Position numbers and translations under genes: made by a program. A stretch of DNA of 64,000 nucleotides from Anopheles merus (taxonomy: Eukaryota > Arthropoda > Insecta > Diptera > Culicidae), in NCBI RefSeq assembly GCF_017562075.2, contig NC_054082.1:57348645-57412644 (forward strand). The letters are read 5' to 3'. The notes below the pieces were generated by a model. The model searched no databases, was not told where the DNA came from, and was given only the letters and a program-made list of their open reading frames with translations. Numbering within the stretch: the stretch's first letter is position 1; each line of letters begins with the position of its first letter. Shown piece after piece: positions 52,911 through 60,914 of the stretch.

Positions 52911-54722
52911 ATGGCTCAAATTATGGAATTGATTAAAATCACCACTTCTCTCATATCAAAATATGACGGTAATGAGAAAGATTTGAAAGAGGTGGTGTCA
53001 AATTTAAACGTACTAAAGAAAATAGTAAATCCAGAAAATAAAGAAACAATAATAGAACTGGTATTAGGACGTCTTACAGGAAAAGCGCGAAGTGTCGTAG
53101 GGAAAACCCCAACCTCAATTGAAGAAATAGTTAGCAAATTACAAAACAGGTGCAGCATAAAGGTAACACCAGAGATCATAGTATTGAAAATGGATAGTAC
53201 TAAACAGACGGGAACCATAGAAGATTTTGGAAGCGTTATTGAAAAACTAACCCAACAACTAGAAGAAGCATACATTGCAGAAGAGATAGCACCAGAAGTA
53301 GCCAGAAAAAAAGCAACTAAATCAGGAATCAGTGCATTGAGTTATGGACTCAAAGATTTTGAGACCAAAATTATAATGAGATCGAGTAAATTCGAAACCT
53401 TGCATGAAGCAATAGAGCGAGCAGTAGAGTTGGAGCTAGAAGACAGAATGAAAAAGGGAAAGAATGATCATATAAAGATCCTATATTCAAACGCTACCAG
53501 GAACAATAGAGGGTATGGAAACAACTACCAGGGAAGTAACAATTTCAACGAATTCCCAAATAATAACAGATTTCATACACAAAACCCACCCAGGTTCCCA
53601 CCCGTTAAATATGGACAGAACAACAATAGAAGCAACAATAGGCATTTTCAACATAAAGATACCCTAATTAATTATCAAATTTACCCAAATTTTAATCAAT
53701 CAATAACAACTCAAACGCCATCCGACAACTACAGTTATAGAAATAATAACAATTACAGTTTCTATAAACGCCACTCTCAGCTAAACAATTGTAGCAGTAA
53801 CAATCAAGTTAACCAAGGATATAATAATCGCGAATACAACTATAACAACAGTAGTCAAAACAATTCCAAAAAAATCAAATGCTTTTATATAAAAACAGAA
53901 CAAACCAATCATACACAGTTGAATAATAATATTAAACAACATAAAAGTCGTACTTACAATCTAAAATACGAAAACTATATAAATACGAATCAAATGAACG
54001 ATCAAACTCATAAAGATTATAAAAATATTAAAAGCAAAACGAACTATAGTAACAGAAAATTTGAAGATAAATTAAAAAGAAGAAATGCATTAAATAATGA
54101 AACAATTAATGGTATGATAGGGTCAAGAGACTCTGAAAGAATATTTAAGGAGAATAATTACTTAACAAAAGAATGTGAAAATGATACTAACCATGATTAT
54201 AAACATGAAAACAAACAACAAATGCAAATGATTACAACAAGTAATGACAACGAGAAAAATATTGTTCAAGAACAAGTAACAGATAGTTTATCACTGCTAG
54301 ATAAAACGGAAATAAATAATGAGATTCCTTGTAACGAAAATCATGCAACCGAGCTAAAACATATTATGAGAAGAAAACGTAGCATCAAATCAAAGAAGAA
54401 GTATATAAAAGAACTAAACAATGAATTATATTGCCAGGATAAAACGGCTAGAAAAATGAATTATTCCACATTATGTGATGTAAATGTGAAAGAACCAAGA
54501 AGAACTATTGCTTACCAAAAATATCTAAAAGAGCTCCTGGTAAAATTTCATAATGTTATCTACAGGCTAAAAGTAATAACATCTATAAAAGCAGAAAACT
54601 CTATAAACGAGCTAAAAAAACTATTTATAGAAAAATCAAAATATTTCATAAGAAAATTAAATATTCTCAATCCATTACCTCTAGATATTAGATCTATTTA
54701 CATAAAATATTACCCACCTTAA
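52911..54722 (+). CDS. Gag protein with long lineage-specific tail
   Basis: A 603-residue frame starting MAQIMELIKITTSLISKYDG. Residues 1-190 look like an mdg1/412-type capsid: LNVLKKIVNPENKETIIELV, LTGKARSVVGKTP, ALSYGLKDFETKI, FETLHEAIERAVELELEDRM. Residues 200-330 are very rich in Asn, Gln, Tyr and Arg. Around residue 325 the phrase KIKCFYIKTEQTNH looks like a ruined CCHC knuckle, the second Cys being Ile. The last 260 residues are Lys/Asn-rich with basic runs (RRKRSIKSKKKYIKEL) and no protease or RT motif. The ATG at 52911 is the first in frame. The open frame and equal LTRs suggest the protein is still made. Confidence 0.8.
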   Translation: MAQIMELIKITTSLISKYDGNEKDLKEVVSNLNVLKKIVNPENKETIIELVLGRLTGKARSVVGKTPTSIEEIVSKLQNRCSIKVTPEIIVLKMDSTKQTGTIEDFGSVIEKLTQQLEEAYIAEEIAPEVARKKATKSGISALSYGLKDFETKIIMRSSKFETLHEAIERAVELELEDRMKKGKNDHIKILYSNATRNNRGYGNNYQGSNNFNEFPNNNRFHTQNPPRFPPVKYGQNNNRSNNRHFQHKDTLINYQIYPNFNQSITTQTPSDNYSYRNNNNYSFYKRHSQLNNCSSNNQVNQGYNNREYNYNNSSQNNSKKIKCFYIKTEQTNHTQLNNNIKQHKSRTYNLKYENYINTNQMNDQTHKDYKNIKSKTNYSNRKFEDKLKRRNALNNETINGMIGSRDSERIFKENNYLTKECENDTNHDYKHENKQQMQMITTSNDNEKNIVQEQVTDSLSLLDKTEINNEIPCNENHATELKHIMRRKRSIKSKKKYIKELNNELYCQDKTARKMNYSTLCDVNVKEPRRTIAYQKYLKELLVKFHNVIYRLKVITSIKAENSINELKKLFIEKSKYFIRKLNILNPLPLDIRSIYIKYYPP

Positions 54723-54834
54723 GAAATAAGAAATGATTTTATAAGTAAATCAAAAAAAAATATATAGCAACAACTCAGTTTAATTAAATGAAAAAGAATA
54801 ACTTCAAACAATTTCATTATTTTCGTTATTCTCC

Positions 54835-54847
54835 TAAAGGGAGGAGG
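54835..54847 (+). promoter_or_regulatory. Polypurine tract of the gag-only element
   Basis: AAAGGGAGGAGG ends exactly where the 3' LTR starts. Confidence 0.85.
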
Positions 54848-55652
54848 TGTAGCATATCTGCTATACAGAACTTATTATAATACACACTATCAGCTATAGA
54901 CACATTGTAACACACTCCGTAAAGTCAAATCACATTATTGCAACACAGTCATTATATTGCATCAGCAAATCAATCCACTCCATAGCAACATACCTAGACC
55001 ATACCGTTCATAGAAAAAACCATTGAGACACATTTTATCGAAAACAACCGAATCGCGCAGCATAAGCAATTCAAGCGTTACTGCAGCAAAGCAGACGCAT
55101 AGCAACTTATTGCTAAAAGCGCAGTGTAGGCAAAGAGCAACGAACGCACTCGTTCTTTGGCTAGAACAGTTGAAACTTTCCAGAACCTTTGTAAAAACAC
55201 TAAAAGTGCAGCATAGGCACAAATTGATAGACACCTCACTTCCGATACAATGTATAAATTGCACCTCATATCAATAACCTTTAATTAGGACAAAAACACA
55301 TTCCAAAACCAAATGTACGAAACTTATTGAGTATAAATAAAACCAATTCCGACCGTGGCAAGGCAGATTCGTTCGGACTGCCAAGATAGGACGTTACACT
55401 TCCTAATACTTCGCCTTCCAACTTATTTCAAGAGTTTAGTTATGTCCCCCTACCCAAGGTAAGGCTTCTAAACTCCAACGTTTCCAGTAAGGGAAACCTC
55501 CTAAAGGTTTCTATGATCGCCTGGACGATCAAGTGCTGAAAAGTCCGTTCGATCGATGTATTATTCCACCTCGGCTCATGTCAGTAAAAACTGACCTACC
55601 GCGACGCTGTTCGATGTACAGTATGTACCGTACAGGCCACTATCACATTACA
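54848..55652 (+). repeat. 3' LTR of the gag-only element
   Basis: 805 bp, same sequence as 50851-51655 as far as read; internal shadow frames translate identically. Confidence 0.95.
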
Positions 55653-55656
55653 CCAC

Positions 55657-56611
55657 CATCGACAAATTCATTAAGAACTGCCTCAAGTGTATTGTTTATT
55701 CTGCACCTCATCATACTAATGCCCGAAATATGTACAGCATCCCTAAAGAACCTTTGCCCTTCGATACAATCCATATCGATCATTTAGGTCCACTGTCTAG
55801 TTCCCCTTTACGTAAGAAGTACATACTTGTTGTTATCGATGCTTTCACTAAATTAACCAAACTTTACCCAACCTCTTCCACTAATGCAAAAGAAGTGTGT
55901 TCTGCCCTCTCTCAATACATGTCTTACTATAGCCGCCCTAAGCGGATTGGTAGCGATCGTGCTACTTGTTTCACCTCCACCTTGTTTGAGGACTTTTTGG
56001 AATCGCATAACATTAGTCATGTCCTCAACGCCACCGGATCCCCACAAGCCAATGGACAGGTAGAACGGGTGAACCGCGTGCTGCGTCCCATCCTTAGCAA
56101 ACTATCTGATGCTCCAGACCAGGCCGATTGGGTGTCCAAGTTGCGATTAGCTGAGTATGCTTTAAACAATACCGTCCACACATCTACGAACTTCTGCCCC
56201 TCTGTCTTGCTCTTTGGTGTTGAACAACGCGGTAAGATTCCGGATGAAATAGTCGAACACTTAGACGAAAAATTTGACCAAGTGCCTAGGGACTTAGGAG
56301 CCATTCGGGCTAAAGCGTTAGAAAACATAGAAGAATCTCAACGGAAGAATGAGGATTATTTTAGCAAGAAGCATAAACCACCACAATGCTACAAAGAAGG
56401 TGAATTAGTAGCCATACGTTATACCGATACGACCGATAGCGGTAATAAGAAACTCAATCCCAAGTTCAGGGGACCGTATGTCATTCATAAAGTGTTACCT
56501 CATGATAGGTACGTGGTACGTGATGTAGAAGGATGTCAACTCACACAACTACCCTACGATGGGGTTCTAGAAGCGAATAAGTTGCGACGTTGGACCGAGT
56601 CCAGTGATTAG
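55657..56611 (+). CDS. gypsy 3 pol, part 2 (integrase)
   Basis: The frame goes on from 50850 once the insert and one duplication copy are ignored, starting IDKFIKNCLKC (the Cys pair of the HHCC finger). The DDE core is complete: FDTIHIDHLGPL (first Asp), IGSDRATCF (second Asp) and NGQVERVNR (Glu). A C-terminal segment with GELVAIRYTDT and KFRGPYVIHKVL (GPY/F motif) follows, and it ends LRRWTESSD. No stop or shift is visible, so gypsy 3 had a complete pol before the insertion. Confidence 0.85.
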
Positions 56612-56648
56612 GAAATTGAGGGCAATTTATTGTTCAGGATAGCCGAGC

Positions 56649-56918
56649 TGTAACGTCCGGACTAATATCGCCCACTGTGCGCTCAACCCGAACCCCAAAC
56701 GCAGCGGTATATACGCATTATACCTTGATTGCTGGAGCACCCGGTGTGCTAGATGAACTGTCATAAAATAAAGTCTCTTCTTGGCGCGACATTGAACTGA
56801 ACAGACGTAAGCCACTGGCTTCTGCGTATAATTATTTGTGTGCTCTTCCGAATTGTGCTAAATCTAATTAAAACGGCCAATTAACCTTCCGCCAACCGTA
56901 AAACGCTTGGTCGTTACA
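56649..56918 (+). repeat. gypsy 3 3' LTR (270 bp)
   Basis: TGTAACGTCCGG ... TGGTCGTTACA. Differs from the assembled 5' LTR pieces at about six positions (roughly 2 percent), so gypsy 3 is older than its BEL and gag-only passengers. Confidence 0.93.
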
Positions 56919-56922
56919 CGTG

Positions 56923-56965
56923 AATAAAACTTGAACCGAATTATTAAACAGAAATTACAACATAT
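56923..56965 (+). repeat. Right part of the 5' LTR of gypsy element 2
   Basis: AATAAAACTTGAACCGAATT and following bases end in TTACAACA just before the primer-binding site. It continues the LTR piece at 34879-35024 across the gypsy 3 insertion. Confidence 0.55.
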
Positions 56966-56985
56966 TGGTGTCAGAAGTGGGATTC
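56966..56985 (+). promoter_or_regulatory. gypsy 2 primer-binding site, tRNA-Leu type
   Basis: TGGTGTCAGAAGTGGGATTC matches the complement of the 3' end of tRNA-Leu including CCA. Confidence 0.75.
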
Positions 56986-57014
56986 CTCGCAAAGTGAAAC
57001 GGATTGAAAACACA

Positions 57015-57932
57015 ATGGCTCAGCTTGATCACGAAGCTATGACACAGCTTTCGACAATGATCGCCCAAGCGATCGGCAATAGGTACACCCAACGCGCACG
57101 TGAATAGAGACGACGCTGCTCCCCAACCAAAAGTGCCAACATTCTCGCACCTGGCTTTTCATGCGTCGGATGAATCAACAGTAGGGGAGACTATTTTAAC
57201 AGACTGGAGTGGGCGCTACAACTGAACAATATCCCCACCGATAAATACGCGGACTATGCGCGCGTGCACATGGGAACAGAATTAAACAATGCTCTTAAAT
57301 TTCTCGTCACCCCAAAGCGGCCAGAGGAAATTCCCTACGAAGAGCTTCGAAAAACACTCGAGAACCACTTCGACCAGAAGAAAAACAAGTTTGTCGAGAG
57401 TGTCAAATTCCGTAACATTTTGCAACAAAGGGGCGAAACGATTTCACAATTTGTTCTGCGACTCAAACAAGGGGCTGCCTACTGTGAGTATGACGATTTT
57501 CTCGACAGAATGTTGATTGAACAAATGCTCCACGGCATGGAAGCACGCGACATTTGTGACGAAATCATCGCAAAAAACCACAGCACGTTTAAAGAAGCTT
57601 TTGATATCGCATTAACGCTCGAAGCCACACGGAATACAGTTCGTGATATCTCCACGGCGACACCGTCAGCGTCAGCAGAAGCTACCAATAAGTTGGGTTA
57701 TGAAAACCCTCAGACTAAAAAGCAACAACCATTCCGTCGAGCAGAACCTCCTACCAAAACGTTCGTTTCACATTCCAGATGGACACACGAACTGTCGCCG
57801 ACAGCGGTAATTAGGCTGCGCCTGCAATCTGCATCACAACCAACAACAACAACAAATGTCAACAGCGTAGGACGTAGGATCAAGGGCCAAAGGCTTACCA
57901 ACCAACAACAACAACAAATGTCAATAGCGTAG
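57015..57932 (+). pseudogene. gypsy 2 gag
   Basis: Starts MAQLDHEAMTQLSTMIAQAI but meets a stop after 30 codons (near 57107). Other frames then carry the capsid: LAFHASDE, then NNIPTDKYADYARVHMG, HFDQKKNKFVESVKFRN, ETISQFVLRLKQGAAYCEY and MLHGMEARDICDEIIAKN. The pattern is that of retrotransposon capsids of the K02A2.6 type. The zinc knuckle and all of pol are missing, because the copy ends in a tandem duplication and then BEL sequence. Confidence 0.7.
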
Positions 57933-57957
57933 GGCGTAGGGCCAAAGGGCCAAGGGC
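57837..57957 (+). repeat. Tandem duplication, unit about 60 bp
   Basis: Two consecutive copies of ACCAACAACAACAACAAATG followed by TCAACAGCGTAGG (second copy TCAATAGCGTAGG) and a GGGCCAAAGG phrase, with few differences between them. It ends the gypsy 2 gag remnant. Confidence 0.75.
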
Positions 57958-58078
57958 TTAGCGATCGCTAGAGCAGCATGTACCAGCAGGATGCATACCT
58001 TTTTTGGAAAATTTGTAAAAAGAAGGTTTTAAATCCCCAGGGGTAAAAATAAATGAATTATATTAACTGGAGAAAACA

Positions 58079-58098
58079 TTTGGTGGCTCCAGAGAGGA
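58079..58098 (+). promoter_or_regulatory. BEL 2 primer-binding site
   Basis: TTTGGTGGCTCCAGAGAGGA matches the site at 35955-35973 and marks the LTR end. Confidence 0.7.
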
Positions 58099-58618
58099 TA
58101 ATAATTCATTAGTATTTTTATTTACCCCGTAAGAGGGACCCTTCATTGGGACAACCTGGCCAAAAAATATTGTGACGAACATTCCACACCGTCTAGACAG
58201 GTCTAATTTCGATACGCACACGCACTGCCCAGTACCGGAATAGCTAACGCCAAAAAGGACTGCGGTTGCAGTGTGCAATAAGAGACGCGTGTCCGCGACT
58301 CTATCGAATGGTTCCCACATTTTGCCACCTTACAAAATAACAGGGAACCGATGACAATTTTGGTTCCCACAACAAAATGCAACTTTGGCAAAACGGCTCC
58401 AGGTATCTCGCCTGACGTGAAACTAATGAAATTAATAAATAGAACGCATCGTGTCCGGAACGAGGACAGTGATGTATGAAGAAACAAACTAAAAGGTTCT
58501 ATTCAGTGTTGACTATCCATAATATCACAATGGTGTTTCTAAGATATTACAATATTAGTATATGTGTTGTATTGTCCAAACCCCCTTCCCCGCCCCCTCG
58601 AGTCCCCACCCCCTCGAT
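58099..58618. other. BEL 2 leader before the tandem arrays
   Basis: No gene is recognised. It consists of untranslated sequence of mixed composition, ending in a C-rich stretch (CCCCCTTCCCCGCCCCCTCG) that leads into the arrays. Confidence 0.5.
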
Positions 58619-59187
58619 CAACCGAGTCGGGCCAGCCAGGAGCCCCGCGCCAGGGAAGGACTCAACCGAGTCGGGTCAGCCAGGAGCCCCGCTGCCAGGG
58701 AAGGACTCAACCGAGTCGGGCCTGCCAGGAGCCTCGCGCCAGGGAAGGACTCAACCGAGTCGGGCCAGCCAGGAGCCCCGCGCCAGGGAAGGACTCAACC
58801 GAGTCGGGCCAGCCAGGAGCCCCGCGCCAGGGAAGGACTCAAACGAGTCGGGCCAGCCAGGAGCCCCGCGCCAGGGAAGGACTCAACCGAGTCGGGCCTG
58901 CCAGGAGCCCCGCTGCCAGGGAAGGACTCAACCGAGTCGGGTCAGCCAGGAGCCCCGCGCCAGGGAAGGACTCAACCGAGTCGGGCCAGCCAGGAGCCCC
59001 GCGCCAGGGAAGGACTCAATCGAGTCGGGCCAGCCAGGAGCCCCGCGCCAGGGAAGGACTCTACCGAGTCGGGCCAGCCAGGAGCCCCGCGCCAGGGAAG
59101 GACTCAACCGAGTCGGGCCAGCCAGGAGCCCCGCGCCAGGGAAGGACTCTACCGAGTCGGGCCAGCCAGGAGCCCCGCGCCAGGGAA
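58619..59187 (+). repeat. Minisatellite A, 44-bp unit, about 13 copies
   Basis: The unit carries CCGAGTCGGGCCAGCCAGGA and then GCCCCGCGCCAGGGAAGGACT. Copies differ by a few bases, and two have an extra CTG. Because 44 is not a multiple of three, all three plus-strand frames stay open and give long but meaningless proteins. Confidence 0.9.
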
Positions 59188-59672
59188 GAGCTCGTGGGAG
59201 CTAGGCCGCTGCCAGGGAGGTAGCCGCCCACCGCCCCGCACCAGGGAAGAGCTCGTGGGAGCTAGGCCGCTGCCAGGGAGGTAGCCGCCCACCGCCCCGC
59301 GTCAGGGAAGAGCTCGTGGGAGCTAGACCGCTACCAGGGAGGTAGCCGCCCACCGCCCCGCACCAGGGAAGAGCTCGTGGGAGCTAGGCCGCTGCCAGGG
59401 AGGTAGCCGCCCACCGTCCCGCACCAGGAAAGAGCTCGTGGGAGCTAGGCCGCTGCCAGGAAGGTAGCCGCCCACCGCCCCGCACCAGGGAAGAGCTCGT
59501 GGGAGCTAGGCCGCTGCCAGGAAGGTAGCCGCCCACCTCCCCGCACCAGGGAAGAGCTCGTGGGAGGTAGGCCGCTGCCAGGGAGGTAGCCGCCCACCGT
59601 CCCGCACCAGGGAAGAGCTCGTGGGAGCTAGGCCGCTGCCAGGAAGGTAGCCGCCCACCGCCCCGCACCAAC
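59182..59672 (+). repeat. Minisatellite B, about 61-bp unit, 8 copies
   Basis: The unit carries AGGGAAGAGCTCGTGGGAGC, then TAGGCCGCTGCCAGGGAGGT and AGCCGCCCACCG. It shares GCCAGGGAAG and GCCCCGC with array A and follows it without a gap, so B probably arose from A. Confidence 0.9.
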
Positions 59673-59754
59673 AGCAAAGCTGAGCACCGTAGAAAGTCGG
59701 TAAGCGATTTACTATTTTTTACTATAATTGAGAGTGAAGTGAAATGAAACAAAA

Positions 59755-60365
59755 ATGGCGACATCAAAGGCGAGGGCAATCAAGGACGCGGAAGTGAATC
59801 TCGTAGAGGTGATAGTTGGTCTAAAACAGAAATTAGCGGAAACCAAAGAAAAGTGGGAAAAGGAATCAAAGGAATTAAAAAAAGTAATTGAAAGTAGGGC
59901 AAAAGAAGATGAAGCGTCAATGCTCTTAAAGGAGCAACGCCAGGCTTTCGATTCGATGATGATCGAACAACGACAAATTTTTGATGAATGGAAGAAACAG
60001 ACTGAAAATCCGCAAGTAACGACCACTCCAATTAACTCGACCAGTAATTTAGAAAGCATAGTACATTCATTAGCGGATGCACTGAAAACACGCACTAACA
60101 CTGCTATCCTCGATCTTCCCGAATTTGATGGGGACTATAAAATGTGGCCTAGGTTCAAAGCTATTTTCGATAAAACTAACCAAGAAGGCAAGTTAAGTAC
60201 TACGGAGCAATTAGCCCGTCTATCAAAGAGCCTTAAGGGAAATGCCGCTCAGAGTGTAAGCCGTCTGATGATTGACCCGGCTAATGTATCAAAAATAATA
60301 GACCGGTTGGAAGAAGAATATGGGAATGCAAAAATAGTTTACAAAGCACTTTTAGCAGACCTCAT
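59755..60365 (+). pseudogene. BEL 2 gag, truncated by BEL 3
   Basis: About 203 codons from MATSKARAIKDAEVNLVEVI. Residues 20-80 form a strong coiled coil (KLAETKEKWEKESKELKK, EQRQAFDSMMIEQRQ). Then the BEL capsid signature: LDLPEFDGDYKMWPRFKAIF, LARLSKSLKGNAAQSVSRL and KIIDRLEEEYGNAKIVYKAL. The reading stops at ADLI, where the next LTR begins. No PHD finger precedes it, unlike BEL 1. The rest of gag-pol lies beyond BEL 3, outside the window. Confidence 0.75.
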
Positions 60366-60914
60366 TGTTGTGAACAGCGTTTGTTTACAAATAGAAAGCC
60401 TGACAAATATTTTACGCTCGGAAACTGTTGTAGAGTTCCACTGCTCGACAGGAAAAAAAACTCCATCGCGATTGAATCGCGATGGCGGGAGGGTGAGAGG
60501 ATAAAAGGGCCGGAGGACGGACTCCCGGCCTCTTTTCGCGCCAGTTACTCGGAGAATAAACTAATTTTGTGATTTTTCGCCGTTAGAAATATCTACTTAA
60601 TTTTCTTTGAGTACCTTTTCGCAACATTTCACAAAATTAGTTCTTCACAGTGATAAATATACAAACTTTGGATTCGTTCACCACACTGAAACGTATATAA
60701 ATCTTCAACCGAAGTAATACGAACAAACGCGCGGAATAACTCGTAAATCTTTCAGTTGAAAGTATAGTGAAGACGCCGCGAACGTGCAGTGACGAGTAAT
60801 CGTTTATAGTATTCCGAAGTTACGCGCGCGATACGATCGTATATAAATCTCGCCACCGGGAGTAGTGCGAATCCGCGAGTGACACAAACCGTGAAGGAAC
60901 GTTGTTTCGTTGCG
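60366..60914 (+). repeat. BEL 3 5' LTR and leader
   Basis: Begins at the LTR start. Two TATATAAATCT motifs (near 60693 and 60840) lie in related sequence blocks about 150 bp apart, possibly a partial duplication. The LTR/leader boundary was not found. Confidence 0.55.

Larger units (their letters stand above)
50851..55652 (+). mobile_element. Gag-only LTR retrotransposon (4802 bp), mdg1/412-like
   Basis: Two LTRs of 805 bp each, identical as far as read, are flanked by the 4-bp duplication CCAC (50847-50850 and 55653-55656). The interior has a tRNA-Arg-type primer site, a small 52-codon frame, one long gag frame and a polypurine tract. There is no protease, RT, RNase H or integrase. It therefore depends on an autonomous partner, as in other terminal-repeat gag elements. 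Removal restores the gypsy 3 pol frame. Confidence 0.9.
35025..56918 (+). mobile_element. Ty3/gypsy element 3, full-length with three nested insertions
   Basis: Flanked by a 4-bp target duplication CGTG (35021-35024 and 56919-56922). The 3' LTR is continuous (56649-56918, 270 bp). The 5' LTR is in three pieces, separated by a BEL element and a DNA transposon. Pieces and 3' LTR differ at about six positions. Between them lie a primer-binding site, gag-pol (48269-50850 and 55657-56611) and, inside pol, a gag-only LTR element. Removing the inserts leaves an element of about 4.2 kb. Confidence 0.9.
57961..60365 (+). mobile_element. BEL/Pao element 2, partial, with minisatellite leader
   Basis: LTR tail (57961-58078), primer site identical to that of the first BEL, long leader with two tandem arrays, and a gag frame cut by BEL element 3 at 60366. 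The LTR tail shares CGCTAGAGCAGCATGT with the first BEL LTR. The left part of the LTR is missing. Confidence 0.7.

Noticed and set aside
58476..59284. Three overlapping plus-strand ORFs of 219-242 codons rich in Gly, Pro, Arg and Ser
   Set aside because: They are the three frames of a tandem array whose 44-bp unit is not a multiple of three. The repeated peptides follow the DNA repeat and carry no domain.
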